Origin: Misgurnus anguillicaudatus
Taxonomy: Eukaryota > Chordata > Actinopteri > Cypriniformes > Cobitidae
Assembly: GCF_027580225.2 (NCBI RefSeq)
Contig: NC_073357.2
Coordinates: 41,254,001 to 41,318,000, forward strand
Reading direction: 5' to 3'
Length of the DNA stretch: 64,000 nucleotides
Positions within the stretch are counted from its first letter, which is position 1; each line of letters begins with the position of its first letter. Shown piece after piece: positions 36,063 to 48,986 of this stretch. The notes beneath the pieces were generated by a model. It ran no database searches and was not told the DNA's origin. It saw only the letters and a list, made by a program, of their open reading frames with translations. The translations under genes were made by a program, and so were the position numbers.

Positions 36063-39000
36063 CCTCTATGTTTTTGTGCTTTTAGTGAAACGCGCATCTC
36101 TGTGTGTGCACTTATAGTGTCTGTCCATTTGAGTATGTGTGTGCATCTGTGCACACAGAAAACACTTTAACATCTTCTTGCGCTCAAATAGTTTAAAATG
36201 GCTTGAATGTTAAGATTTGCAAGGTTTAGAAACACATGCAAATCATAAACTTTCTATATAAATAGCAATTTAATTCTGAATTCTGAATTTTTATCACTGA
36301 GATTATTATAATTTATATGTGATTTCTTCTGCTTTTCCACAAAAAAAAATGTGTATCTCTTCTGACTTGTTGGGCCAGCCGTCACTCTGGCCCTTATGTA
36401 GCCTCGTCATTGGCCCAGAAATGTGTCCTTTTTTGCAATCACGTTACTCGGTCTTTGGAACCCATCTCAACCCATCTGATCTTTTTTATTTACTGTTTTT
36501 TTTTTTTACATAAAATCTCATTCTATGATAGCAATAATATTCTTAGAAATTCTCTATAAATTCGTTTGATATTTTGATATTGACTAGGTCATGTCAAAGA
36601 TTAAAATCAATGTAAAATCCATAACTCATATATCAAACTTTGGGGTTAGTAACCCTAACCCATAATTATATTATGAGACTTTAGCCTGAATTTCATGGAC
36701 AGGGTCACATATGGGTCACTAATGGAGTGCAGTGTAACTAATAATCTCTCTGTGGTTTAAGCATTAATGGTCACGCCTGGAGTGGAAAGATGCTGCCAAA
36801 GACCAGTTTGCTTCAGATAGTGTGAATAATTTTGAAAATGTGAGATTGTCACTGGATAGCGATTTAGTTTTATTAATTACAAATGATATACTTTCGCCTC
36901 TTGAGTTCTGACAAAAACAGAGCTCTAGAATTTGAAAAGCGTAACCTTGTTAAAACTGCACTTTTTTAAAGCTTTTCTCCAGCTCTTTGTTTAATTTAAT
37001 TTGAGAATGAGCATCCAGAAACTGACTTCAAGTTGTGGTTAAATAGCATGATAATATGCAGGCATGAGGCATTTCTTTAAACACTGGAAGCACCTGGAAT
37101 ATATTACAAACTAAATCACTATTCAGTGACAATCTCACATTATCAAAACTATTCACACTACCATGCTCTACCATTAAGTGTAGTAAGGCAAATATACAAA
37201 ACCTGACAAAAAACAGTTGCATATTCTGAAATAAATAACACAAATACTGTCAAATAAAAAAAAAACTTTTAAAAGTCCTTGAAAAAACTTCTCTGGGCTT
37301 TTGTATTTGTTATCTGTTATCTATAACTGCCTGTGGCTGTAATGGACATATCCACACGCTTCCTCTGAAATAAGTCGAAGGAAAATAAGCCTGCTATTGG
37401 ACAGATATTGGGCGGGAATATATCACCGTGAACAAGATCAACACATACTGCTGCAATGTAAAAGTCTGTAAAGTAAATTGAATCATAGCGTTTCATATAA
37501 TGACATGCCCGAGGCTCTGAAGTAATTTCTGCTTAGAGAAGCAGTTATACTGACAGCGTGAAGGGCTGATTAAACTCCATTAAAGGAGTTTTTAAGATTA
37601 TCTTAATAGTAAACTACTCATATGACATTGATTTCATCGAGAGCTTCGCCCATTAAGACTTCAAATAGGGTCTGTAAAATGGCATCTCTTTATTTCTTGT
37701 GTGTGACAGCAGTGCAGAGTGTCTAGTTTGACTTTAATCTGTTAAGAAGAGGTGCTCTGATTTCATAATGATTAAACCTGTGCCAGTCGACCCCGCTTCT
37801 CTGTTCTGTGACCAGTGTTGCTTTAAAGCTGTTGCTTTGCGCATAAATCCTCCAAAGACGTTTCTCTGGGGACTTCCAACCACTCCCGTAGTAATTTTTT
37901 TCTCATTTGGGTTAACATTTCATTAAAGTAACGGCACAGTCACCTCAGAGTGTATGTGTTTAGCCGTTTAATTATCTAGTTTTCCTATACACTAAATATA
38001 AATGAATGTTGAATAAACCAAGGCCACCAGTTTTCACTCTCATTCTTCCAGTTCCTCATTCGCTGTCGCAATACTGTTACCTAATGATAGTCTGTTTAAT
38101 TATACCACTACACAGGTAAAGTGTCTGGTTAAATGCCCATTAAATCTATTCAGATTTTGAACAAGGTCTTTCAAACATTTCGCACAATATGACTCAACTT
38201 CTAGAACTACATTGCTATATGTGAAGGCTTTGATAGATGAGGCAATCTGAGCGAGTTGTGTTGAGAGATTCATCAGGAAACAGACAGGCCCATATAAAGG
38301 ATGCAAAATTTGGGCCCTTGCTGTCACCCAACCATAGTCCTCTGAATCTATGGCGGGTCCCAAGGGGCAGTAAGTCGCATAGATATGCAATGAGCCCAAA
38401 ACAGTTTTCCTTCCCCGAAGTCACTCACTGAATCTCATGACTCATGACAGTGCCCTCTTTTATGCCTCTTGGCTCCTTCACATGCCATCTTCAATGGCAG
38501 GTAAATGTTTGACATTATATTTTGAGCACCTACGTTAATCAGCAAAAATCTTTATTTTTGTCATGTAATCTTCTTGAGGTAGAAATTCACTGAGGCAAGC
38601 CAGAATAGCAACCCCATTTGGAGAGTCGAGCGATGTTTTTAAAGGGGATGTACCACCAGAGGTGTTTATAATGTGCCATTGTAATAATGATGTGGATGCA
38701 TCCTACTGTCTTTAATTACTTTAATATCATACAGCTCCCAATATAGCATTCTGAAAACTGTTTTGAAAACGCATGACTTTGTCACACCTGCTGTCTCTAG
38801 GTTCCTCCTGTAATGTTTCTTCTAGACTTATACGCACCTTTTGTTTTTATGTGATGGGAAGCTATTGACTTTAAATTCATAAACTGTGATTGATCTGTGG
38901 TCTTATAAATGCTCTCCCGTACTCATTTGTTTACCTTTGGGACCACCTTTGGGATTTTGTTTTCATGTTAAGCTAAGCAAAATAATAAATGTTTTCTTTT

Positions 39001-39534
39001 AAACAGCAGAACTCTCAGCTTTAATATTACTCAATAGCATCTTAAACATGACCCAATGAATATCCCTCAAAGACTCAGTGTTGCTCTGTATTGATTGGTG
39101 AACGCGTAGGATCTTTTTGACTGACACAGACTGACAAGAGAGAAAGCTTATACAGAGAAACTGCATTTTTCTTCGACGTTTGGAGTCTAGACGTGGGCGA
39201 GCCAAAGACCTTTTACTGTGATTACAAACAGCAGAAGTGAGGTGCAGCCATCAAATGCGTTTATGATATTCATAAGTCACTCCATTATAGTAAGTAGACC
39301 AAAGATGTGCTTGGGTTTTGAGTAGTCTATTTAGTTGGGGTCAATAAACCATTGGCGAAGCAATTACAAAAAGAAGCTTTTGAACTTTACTTTGCACTAA
39401 AAGTTGTGTTGCTTTATGCAGCATTACTGTAGTTCTGTTCTGACAAGTACACTTACAGTACAGTACACTACATGTGCTGTCGGAGGAGCCAGTAGTTTAC
39501 ATTTTATGTTTATTCATTTGGCAATCACGTTTAT
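36063..39534. other. non-coding DNA with a short repeat fragment
   Basis: 36560-36712 ends GGACAGGGTCACAT and looks like the right part of the TGTGACC repeat noted near 5381. The rest shows no element ends. 37400-37900 has few low-complexity tracts. No supported gene. Confidence 0.35.
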
Positions 39535-40391
39535 TTAAAGGGATAGCTCACCCAAAAATGAAAATAATGTCATTAATTACTGACCCTCATGTCGTTCCAA
39601 ACTTGTAAGACCTCCGTACATCTTCGCAACACAGTTTAAGATGTCTTAGATTTAGTTTGATAGCTTGTTGGCCCTTCATGGAAAATCTACGTACGGTATA
39701 CTGTCCATGTCCAGAAAGGTAATAAAAACATCATCAAAGTAGTCAATGTGACATCAGTGGGTCAGTTAGAATGTGTTGAAGCATCGAAATTACATTTTGG
39801 TCCCAAAATAAAAAAATTAAGACTATTTAGCATTGTCTTCTCTTCTGCGTCTGTTGTGAAGAGTATGCGCGAAACTAAAGTTACGTGACTGCAGTGACGC
39901 GGCTGACGTGTTATGTGGTGCGCCCCAGCTGTTTTTTTTTTGTGAGACCGCACTGAGGGAGACGCACGCTGTAAGTAAAAAAAAAAAAAACTTTGCAAAC
40001 ATGTCTGAGGATAGCACGTCATCCACGGCACTGCAGTCACCTGACTTTAGTCTCGCACATGCACTTCACAACAGATGCGGAAGAGAAGACAATGCTGAAT
40101 AAAGTCATAATTTTTGTTATTTTGTAATTTTTGTATTTTCAATGCTCCAACACATTCTAACTGACCCATTGATGTCACATGGACTACTTTGATGATGTTT
40201 TTATTACCTTTCTGGACATAAACAGTATACCGTACATATATTTGCAATGAAGGGTCAACAAGCTCTCGGACTAAATATAAAACACCTTAAACTGTGTTTC
40301 AAAGATGAACGGAGGTCTTACGAGTTTGATATGCCATGAGGGTGAGTCATTAATGACATTATTTTTATTTTTGGGTGAACTATCCCTTTAA
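39535..40391. mobile_element. 857-bp foldback TTAA element (GGGATAGTTCACCC family)
   Basis: Bounded by TTAA (39535-39538, 40388-40391), starting AAAGGGATAGCTCACCC and ending GGGTGAACTATCCCTTT. The inverted similarity continues far inward: GTCATTAAT, GACCTCCGT, and CATCATCAAAGTAGTC against GACTACTTTGATGATG-type words. Most of the element forms one long imperfect hairpin. No protein frame. Confidence 0.85.
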
Positions 40392-41207
40392 AGCAACTTT
40401 CGATGTGTATATGAAAATCAATACTCAAAAAGTAATAATAGTATGTATTGTTATGTGTGAATAATAACAACAATAATAATACAAATAAGTTACATAAACT
40501 TTGTAAGCACACACTGTATATGGGTCAAAGACGAAAAGGGAGTTTAAAGCATAAAAAAAATAAAATTGTAAAAGAGCTTTAAATTTAGTCTTTTTCACAT
40601 ACATTAGAATATGTCCTGTTTAACTTTATGTTTTTCTGAGCAAAAAATAATTACTACCATACATTTTTACTGGGATTTTACAGAAGACACCAACTAAAAT
40701 GTCATTCAGTGTAACAATATTTTTATGCAAAAAAATATAATCAGACATTTTTAGAAAAACTATTATTTGATGACACATTACAAGACTCTATTTATAGATC
40801 ACAGTGCAGACACCAAATACTAACTATTTGTCATATTAAAGCATTTTACATCGCCAATATCCTTTAAACCATTAGGTTTTACCCATTTGTCAGCAAGAAG
40901 TTTTTGTAAGGAAGTGAAAATCAATTCAAATCAAATAAAATTTTTGTAGGATCACACATTATTTTACATATTTTAATAAGTACAGCTCAGAATAAGTATA
41001 TTGTTTCATTTCTACATAAATATATCTGTTACACCGAATGACCATGGTTTGTTACACTGAATGACATTTTGACAAAAGTGTCATTGTTTCCATTATTGCA
41101 ATGTTTTGAGTATTATTCTTTATCATTTTATTCCTAAACAAATCACAGAAGTAGTTGCTGAAATTAATAATCATTTTATTCCACAATACATATCATATTC
41201 GTAAAAA

Positions 41208-41412
41208 TTAACTGAACAGGTGGTAATACTGTATAATAAGATCCAGAACTGCCCTTATACGTTTAGCTTCTGCCCTGAGTTTACTTTGATTTTCCCGCCA
41301 TTGCTTTTGCCTCTTCTCAGCTGCAGCATCTGATAAATTCCTGATTGACGGGTGATCAGGATTTGCAGCCAAGGCAGCTTGCTTTCTTCTCTGGTTGCTG
41401 AAATACAGATTC
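41208..41412 (-). CDS. candidate last exon of an element-borne gene
   Basis: On the minus strand a CTGTATTTCAG acceptor-like border at about 41413 precedes an open stretch ending in TAA at 41208-41210. The peptide is strongly charged, Ala/Lys/Arg-rich and probably helical (NPDHPSIRNLSDAAAEKR, AEAKRIRAVLDLI). I do not recognise a family. Its position inside the TIR-bounded element suggests a transposon-encoded or captured protein, possibly a DNA-binding tail. Splicing and expression are not demonstrated. Confidence 0.35.
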
Positions 41413-41553
41413 CATGTAATTATTGACATAAAATGATTGACATAGATCTATATAAAACGTGTTATTAATTAAAAATACTTTCTGTTTGGCAACATAAATG
41501 ACATGTTATCAGGATTTTGTATTATGGGCGGAGAATCCCCTCAGTGGCCTCTC

Positions 41554-41866
41554 TTAAGGGGATGGTTCGCCCAAAGATGAAGGTTCTGTCATCGATTACT
41601 CACTTTCGTGTTGTTTCAAACCCGCATAAATGGAAGGAAGATATTTTGAGAAATGTTTGTAACCAAACCTTTTGTGGACCCCATACTATGATACTAAAAA
41701 TAATACTATGGAAGTAAATGGGGTCCACGAACGGTTTGGTTACAAACATTACTCAAAATATCTTCCTTTGTGTTTATCAGAACAAAAAAATTCATACAGG
41801 TTTTTACCAACATGAGAGTGAGTGAATAATGACCAAATTTTCATTTTGGGTGAACTATCTCTTTAA
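41554..41866. mobile_element. nested TTAA MITE (GGGATAGTTCACCC family)
   Basis: TTAA-bounded, starting AAGGGGATGGTTCGCCC and ending GGGTGAACTATCTCTTT. It has internal inverted arms around AAATGTTTGTAACCAAACC. Inserted in the 40521-43184 element. Related to 39535-40391 and 50179-50400 by its ends. Confidence 0.85.
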
Positions 41867-41924
41867 CTTGTGGTATAGGTAGGGTGGAGTCTCTATCTAA
41901 AAACAGCAGTAAACTATTATTCTG

Positions 41925-42108
41925 TAGGGCTAGCTTGGACACAAATTTCACGATTTGATTCAATTTCAAATCAATTTGATATTGATTAACATCATCTGAA
42001 AACAGCATAGACTGAAAGATCGATTATTGTGATTTACAAATCACTATAGTTTCTTCAAAATTAGAATTGATTAAAATCGAGAAATCTATCTTTTTAAACC
42101 CAGCCCTA
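41925..42108. mobile_element. nested hAT-type MITE
   Basis: 184 bp with ends TAGGGCTAGC and ACCCAGCCCTA. It is flanked by imperfect 8-bp duplications TTATTCTG (41917-41924) and TTATTTTT (42109-42116). The same terminal type occurs at 55298-55515. Confidence 0.7.
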
Positions 42109-42677
42109 TTATTTTTACATTGCACTCCTCAATACCTTTCTCGTCTCCTTGCTAAATGCATTGCCCTAGCTACTGGGTCTGCATTAACTTTCTGCCAGTG
42201 CCTAGAAACTTTTTGTTTGTGGGCATCTAAAAGAAATCAGTACCAAAACGATAAAAATGCATTAAAACATTAATATTGATAAAGTTTGATATTTTTTTTG
42301 TGCTAAACATCCCTCATTCATCTGAAATAGAAATAAAATGCTAAAAATGTTATCTAAACAGTGACACTCTCATTCAGTGTAATGGATGACACTGTGGTGT
42401 AACATACAATTTGCATTACACCGAATGACAAAACATTACCCTGAATGACGAAACTTTTACTTAAGCTAATATTAGTAGTTAACAACTAGATACCTATATC
42501 AAACAGTGAACTTGACCAGAAAGGTTTATCATCATTATTCACAACATCTACTTTTTTTCAAAAAATCTAACAATAAAAGTGTTTTTTTGCATTTCACTGA
42601 ATGACAGTCGGTTTTGTAACTCAAGATACCACACTATGAAAAGGTGAAATTATCAAATAATTAAGGGCAATAAACTT

Positions 42678-42860
42678 ACCTTGCTGAATCACCACATGGT
42701 CTTCAGAGGGTCTTTTGATGATGTCACAGACTGCTTGATGAGTATTGTTTGTGTATTTAATTTCAAAATGGTTTCCTGATCCCGTTACACTGAATGACCT
42801 CTGACAAACTGCATATTCGGGACAAAAGTCCCCTAGTTGTTTCAATATTTAACGAAAAAA
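42678..42860 (-). CDS. candidate internal exon of the element-borne gene
   Basis: A minus-strand open stretch ends at a CAAG|GTAAGT donor-like border near 42679. Upstream it could start at an acceptor (AACTAG or TATGCAG) between 42800 and 42830. The peptide includes SFSVTGSGNHFEIK, and the SFSVT part is encoded by one of the 15-bp iterons. No family recognised. The borders are guesses until transcripts are seen. Confidence 0.3.
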
Positions 42861-43184
42861 ATAACACATAGTCCTATTAATATAAAACAGCCAACACTTA
42901 TGTGAACATGCCAAGGAAGCAAATTTTTTTTAACATGGTATTTTATACGTTTATTTAAAAATGTATTAGTAAAATCATAGTCCGGACCATTACGCTGAAT
43001 GACGATTTTACACTTTGGAGCATTATTAAACTCATATTTGGTCATTGTATTTTCACAAAAGTTATTTGAAACATAAAAGTAGACATTTTACTTGCATTTT
43101 ATATGTTTTTTTTGTATGTAAAATCACTTTTGTAAATTATATTTGATGCGGACACCAAAATGGTGACGTCTCGTCTTTGACCCA

Positions 43185-43942
43185 TATACAAAAATTTATA
43201 TTAAATGTTTTCTATTATTGCTTTTTGTGTTCACATTCCCTAATATTGAACATTTCCTTAAACCCACACTCATGACCGAGGAGAACAGAGTAGGAGATGT
43301 GGGGAAAGTTTGCCCCCAGACCAGTAAAGCATGAGAGGCCTCCAATACGCACAGCTTCTCTGTAAATTCCCCACAGAAGCTTGCAGATCCCTGGAGAGAA
43401 TGAGTCAGGATCCTGCCTGACTCCAAAACCTGGCAACAGCTGGGCTTGCCATCTGCCTCCTCTTCATGTTGGATACCTGCAAGTCGATTGTTGCCTCTTT
43501 CTATTTATGAGGAGGTGAGAGAAAAAGCTTGGTACTTACTTGACTGCAGAACTCAGAAAGACCTTGACAGATCTCTAAACAGCCCAGAGAAATACTGTAC
43601 TCTACGGTACAGGTGCACTATACGAAAAAACGAAGACAAAGAGACTGTAAACAAAGGTGTTAAGAAAACCTAATGTATTTTTGACAAGGATCTTGGTGTC
43701 GTAGAGGCAGAATTTGTCATGATGGAGATTTTTATGTCATTCTCTTTTCTTACACTCCAAAGTGAATCCAAACAGCTTTGGTTAGGATTTTAGATGCTGG
43801 TGCTCTTTCTGAAGATCACTGTGTAGAAAAGCATTAGGGTTAATCAGTAATCAATATTAATTTTTGTTTTGGTATCTTAAATCTGTTAAAGGGCAGGTGG
43901 GACAACTGTCTGTAAAAATTAGCAGTTTAAGGCAACTTAAAT
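43185..43942. other. unassigned non-coding DNA
   Basis: No recognisable repeat ends or gene; frames of about 75 codons lack domains. Confidence 0.35.
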
Positions 43943-44460
43943 TTAAGGTCACGTTCTTCCTGGCCCCATTTTTTAAACCCTAGTTAGTGTGTAATGTTAC
44001 TTTAATAGCATAAATAATACCTGTAAAATGATACAGCTCAAAGTTCACTGCCAGACTATTTATTTTCTTTAACAGAATTCCCCTTTCAAAGCCTACAGCG
44101 AACGGCCGGTTTGAACTACAGCAGTCTACTTCCTGCTTTAATGACGTCAACAGTTTTTTGACTAAACTCCACTCACAGGAATACGTCAGTCACCAGCTAA
44201 GCTAACGGCAAGCTAAGCTGCCATCCAATCACAACACACTAAACAAACTCCACAATCAGAACTCGTTACGTATTTCTGAAAGAGGGACTTCATAGAACAA
44301 GGAAGACATCAGCCCGTTTTGAGGACAATGAAAACAGCGCTATAAGTCAATTGTGTGAAAAATACAGCGTTTTTTCACACGTAAAACATGAACACATGTT
44401 ATATTGCCCACTGTAAACATAATTAAAGCTTTAAAAGCACAGAAAGAACAGGAGCTTTAA
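43943..44460. mobile_element. TTAA-flanked dispersed repeat
   Basis: TTAA at 43943-43946 and 44457-44460. Interior words (AAACCCTAGTTAGTGTGTAA, TAATACCTGTAAAATGATA, CTACTTCCT...TTTAATGACGTCA) are ones I recall from a common cyprinid repeat. No coding frame. Confidence 0.6.
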
Positions 44461-45189
44461 ATTGTGTTTAAATTAAATTATTTAAAAAATACTTTGGCAT
44501 TATTTTATGTCCGAAACCTTTCCTATAAACAAATCTCATTAATATCAGTAGTTGTTGGCAAAATTGAAAAACTTATGTCTAACAGTTTGGATGTTCCCAA
44601 ATGTCAAGGTAATACAACTGCAATCAGGCAGTACAATGTAGTACAACCATGTTATAATAACACAGTGAGTCTTTGGTTCTGGTTTGAGTCTCATTTATTT
44701 TATTAAACTGCACTGTAACCTAACTCCTGCAATTTCATACCTCTATTTGAGCAGAACATACTGTACAGCATTGATTGATTTTACTTGAATTTCAATATTT
44801 GACATGACTATAAGCAGTCAATATTAAATATATTAAGGTTATATTTTTACAGAACGTTCTTTACATTCTGTACTAGAAAACAGTAAATCATAAAAAAAAT
44901 TACTTTAGCTCTGACTTTCACAGGCAGGGTCATATTTTACCCACACATGCTGCCCAGATCATGACTTGATTCAGACTCAATGCTAATGAAGCCTATAACT
45001 GATGCTTCATTGGAGAACCGGTGCATAATTTAATGTTGTACAGTAAGAGCATTGTGATAAGGAACTGGGTCAAAACTGAACCATATTGTGAAAGATTGTG
45101 AACTGCTTAATGTTTGTAAGCCTTAGATGACTATAGTTGGATTGCTCCACACATGTTTTATATGTTCCAAGATGAAAAGTTTTGAAAGC
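44461..45189. other. unassigned non-coding DNA
   Basis: AT-rich; no gene, RNA or element ends seen. Confidence 0.35.
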
Positions 45190-45620
45190 TTTGTAATACG
45201 CAATACTGATTAAAAATTTAGACCACTTAGTACTTTGGATTTATTTTTTTAAATATATGATTTCAGAAAAACTCATCGAAATTGTGCAATTATGCAAATG
45301 GAAAATCAGAATTGTGATACATTTTCAACATAAATCTAAAATAAATCCAAACTTTGTTGAATCTTCAAAGTAGCCACCCTCTGCTTAGATTTTGTAAAAA
45401 TGTATTCTTGCCATTTTATCAACCAGCATCTTGAGGCATTGCCCTGGGATGTTTTAAAACAGCATTGGATGATCTGCTCTACACTCTCGTTGGCTGCTTT
45501 TCATCCATTTTATTGAAAAATAGTTTTGTAATAAAGGAAAACAAACATGTTGGCACAGCTAAACTTTTGTCTACAAAACAAATGTCAAATATTGTATCTT
45601 ACATCATCAGTCTTATAGGT
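45190..45620. repeat. possible Tc1/mariner-related remnant
   Basis: The words CTTCAAAGTAGCCACCCTCTGC and CTTGCCATTTTATCAACCAGC are similar to the 3' transposase region of fish Tc1-like elements as I recall it. No inverted ends or TA flanks could be matched, and no transposase frame survives. Confidence 0.35.
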
Positions 45621-46136
45621 TTTTAAGATCACTTTAAGAGACACGTTTCAGTCAGTTGATCTTAAACTTTCGATCGATGGTGTATAGTAAACAATTCAAG
45701 AGTAAAAATCAGAATGTAAGTCTCATATAACTTTCAAAACATGTAAATACATTCCAAAACGTGTTTGACTCCTCGGGTGCATATCAGATAATGAAACCAG
45801 ATAGCAATTACCAGTCTTCACTTGCTGAGGCACTGGCAAATGATTTCTGCATTTTGATGACCGACTCTTTACTAAATATATAAATAATCAACACCTGTTC
45901 TATTGAAATGATTCACCAAATGGGTAATCGCCATTCATCAAAAGTCGCTGTGTCATTACTTATCCAAATGAGATGGTGTTAATTACAATAAATTACAGAT
46001 GTGTTTGATGCATTAGTGCAGCTTGAATGAACACAGGTTGAGTGCCAGGTTGCTGCCTAATGGCTACTGGTCAATGGAATGTATGCGTGTGTGTGTTTGT
46101 GTCTGACTGTTGTCTTGTGTGTGAGCATGCACGCAC

Positions 46137-46197
<61 letters not shown>

Positions 46198-47401
46198 CAC
46201 CTGTGCAACAAGAGTTTTTTTTTCCAGGACAAAAAAAAACTTGGACCCCTGTGTCCCCACTGCCTAGGAATCTGAAATACAAAACGAGTGCCATTTCTCA
46301 CCAAGGCCTTTGGGGTGAAATGAGTTGATCATCGCATTCAGAATGACTGAACTATTTGAAATGCTCAGGCGTCTGGCATGAGAAAAGAAGGTTAAAAGCT
46401 CTTCAGCATATAAAGTACGAATTGCAAAGACTTCAGAGAAGAGGGTGCAGACCGAGTCCACGGTGGCCCTCTAAGGCGCCCTGACTTTTAACGCCACCGT
46501 ATGAGCGAGCGCTGGAGGATGGTACCCGTCTTTGAAGTAGTCTCCTGATCTCACTCTGCCACTGAGAGGAAATTGAAGTCAAAGGTTCACAGCACCTAAC
46601 GCTGCAAAAAATGATCTCGCAGGGCTGAAGAGGAGAAGGGTAGATAGGGGAATTAACCTGGACACTTTCTTGTAAAATAAAGGCGATGATGAAAACAGCA
46701 CTCGGAGATGCTGTGAAACTGTGGTTTAACAGCTCATAAACAAGTGGTACAGAGAGGCTTTGTCCTGAAATCACTAGAATTGATTTGCAGTTCCTTTAGC
46801 ATCTTCGTTCAATCTAGGACACGCTATAATAATGAGAACTCATATTCCTCGCACAGATTTTAAGTAAATTTTCATCAAGGTGCGACGTTTCGGTCAAATT
46901 CGTACACATCGTGTGCCACGGGGAGTCTGTTTCAATATCACTTCGCTCATGTTCGTATTAGGCCTACGAAGCCTGACAGCGAGCCCAGGTAATGTGCTTA
47001 AATATTTAGCCTTTATTGTTAGAGACAGACATAGATGAAAAGTGACTAGACTTGCCTGTCTTCAGTGATCAGACTGCCTTAATGAGACAGACACGGGCAC
47101 CTCCGGAGTCAAATATTCTAATTCCCCCTGCTGAGGAAGTGCCTAACAGGGCTGACAACTGCCTTAGAGCAAGCCCAGACCAATCTCATTTTGTCTCTTA
47201 AGTATGCCAAAGCTCTTCAAAAATGCCCTTTGAACCTGGCAATGTGCCAGCAGCAGCCTTTAAACCTTGATCTCAGGGGATGTGAACATTACCAAACAGC
47301 TAATGCAGCAGACTTCATGACCAGGAGATGATGTCAGCAAAAGCAACTTTATGGGATTTGTGTCATTTAACCGCATGCCTAGACATACAGTACAATGTAT
47401 T
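45621..47401. other. non-coding DNA around a microsatellite
   Basis: Apart from the GA tract at 46139-46194 and a TG-rich lead-in, no repeats are recognised. 46300-47340 has balanced composition with few runs and might be regulatory. No supported gene; the Ser/Leu and Arg/Glu frames over the GA tract are artefacts. Confidence 0.4.
46139..46194. repeat. (GA)n microsatellite
   Basis: An uninterrupted GA dinucleotide tract of about 56 bp, likely length-variable. Confidence 0.97.
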
Positions 47402-47999
47402 CACTGCAAAAAAATGACTCTCTTACTTAGTATTTTCATCTTGTTTTTAGTACAAATATCTACAAATTATTTAACAAGATTCACTTTAAATTCTACTGGT
47501 GTGTATTTTCATGATGAGCAAAATTACCTAAGAACATAAGTCTAGTTTTTAGACAAAAATATCAAATTTAACTGCATTTGTGCTTTTAAAAATGTTTTAA
47601 AAAATCTACCATGGGGTAAGACATTTTTTTCTTGAATTTTTCTTTTAAGAATTAAGTGTGAAGAAAAAGTTCAAAAATATTTTTTATTTTGCTTGTTTTA
47701 TGCACAATTTCACTCAAATTTTGTACATTTTGTGTAAAAACTAGACTTATTTTCTCGTCAAGAAAACGCATCTTGATTGAAAAATTTTTAGATATTTGTA
47801 GGGCTGTCACTAATGACTTTTTTTATCAACTAATCTATCGACTAATTTATCGATTAATCGATTATTGTAAACGACTACTTAACCACCAAAAATCAAACAT
47901 TCCTAAATTCTAATGTCACGGGGGGACGTTGTATCTTCAAGACCTTACTAACTTTTTATTTTCTCTCAAACAGGTATTTTTTTAGAAATAGTGAAAACT

Positions 48000-48120
48000 T
48001 GTTTCTTGTTATAAGCACCTTTTGTACTACTGCCTCCCTATGACACATCGCTTTTATTGTTTCCTAATCTTTGTAAGTCGCTTTGGACAAAAGCGTCTGC
48101 TAAATGCCTAAATGTAATGT
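48000..48120 (+). repeat. LINE/SINE 3' tail
   Basis: The stretch GTAAGTCGCTTTGGACAAAA followed by GCGTCTGCTAAATG matches, from memory, the widespread 3' tail of fish L2-type LINEs and their SINEs. Only the tail is visible here. Confidence 0.65.
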
Positions 48121-48986
48121 TCTTTTAACGTGGCAAACTCTTTTTATATTGTATGTGTATTGTATAAATACTACTTATTAACTGTATATATCAATTTGTA
48201 TTTACAATGTATTGTTATTCATTATGTGTTTTATGCCATCACACAATGAAATGTTTTTAACTCGGTAGGCAAAAGAGAGAATGATGTCAAACTTAATGTG
48301 CCTTCCATAGATGCTGTATAAGAAAACACCCTTGCATTAGCGTTAGTATTTTTTTGTGTGAAAAAGACGCAGAAACAATGCCATAAGGTGCTTTCCGTAG
48401 TAAGAACGTGCGTGTTATTGCAACAAGAAGTTATGGTTCAGCTCTTTGACACAGAGGTTTACATGCAGATCAACAGTCACAATGGATGTCTGCAAACTGG
48501 ACTAAAGCAGAGATCAGGGAGCTCATCACTATCTATGATGAGGCTGAAATCATTCACCAGCATGACAGACAGGCATCACGCGCTCCTTATGATCTTGTCA
48601 TAAACTATAATGCATGCATGTGGTTTCTCAAGAGAGATAATTGGAAAACTTTGTACGCTGTGAAAAAAAAACTACCAAGTACAGGACTTTAAATACGTTG
48701 TGTGTCTTGATGGAATCTTATGGTATGTGTGAATGCATACAGATAATGTAATGCATAGGTAATATGATACAATGTATAGTGTTATAAATCTACATGCATT
48801 TAAAAAAGTGAGGATTTACGATGCTGAAGACAGTTGTAATCAAAGTTATATGAAGAGTTACGATAGGTTACATTAAGCCTGAACATAAACCAACGCAACT
48901 TATCTGAAGTACTCCCATATTTTAGACCCCTTCGGTCTTTAAAAACTTTTGCAAACTAACTTTGAAATTGCACGCGAGTGTTGGAC

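Larger units (their letters stand above)
40701..43003. repeat. nine iterated copies of GTCATTCAGTGTAAC
   Basis: Copies of GTCATTC(A/G)GTGTAA(C/T) or close variants. Plus strand: 40701-40715 and 42369-42383. Minus strand: 41028-41042, 41051-41065, 42415-42429, 42435-42449, 42591-42605, 42784-42798 and 42989-43003. They are confined to the 40521-43184 element and absent from the insertions in it. Confidence 0.85.
40521..43184. mobile_element. 2.66-kb DNA transposon with TGGGTCAAAGACGA ends
   Basis: Inverted ends TGGGTCAAAGACGA (40521-40534) and TCGTCTTTGACCCA (43171-43184), flanked by TATA on both sides (40517-40520, 43185-43188; the duplication could be TA or TATA). The interior has nine copies of a 15-bp motif and minus-strand stretches with splice-like borders. 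Two later insertions interrupt it (41554-41866, 41925-42108). Superfamily not recognised. Confidence 0.7.

Noticed and set aside
46042..46304. Arg-Glu and Ser-Leu repeat proteins
   Set aside because: All are translations of the (GA)n microsatellite on both strands.
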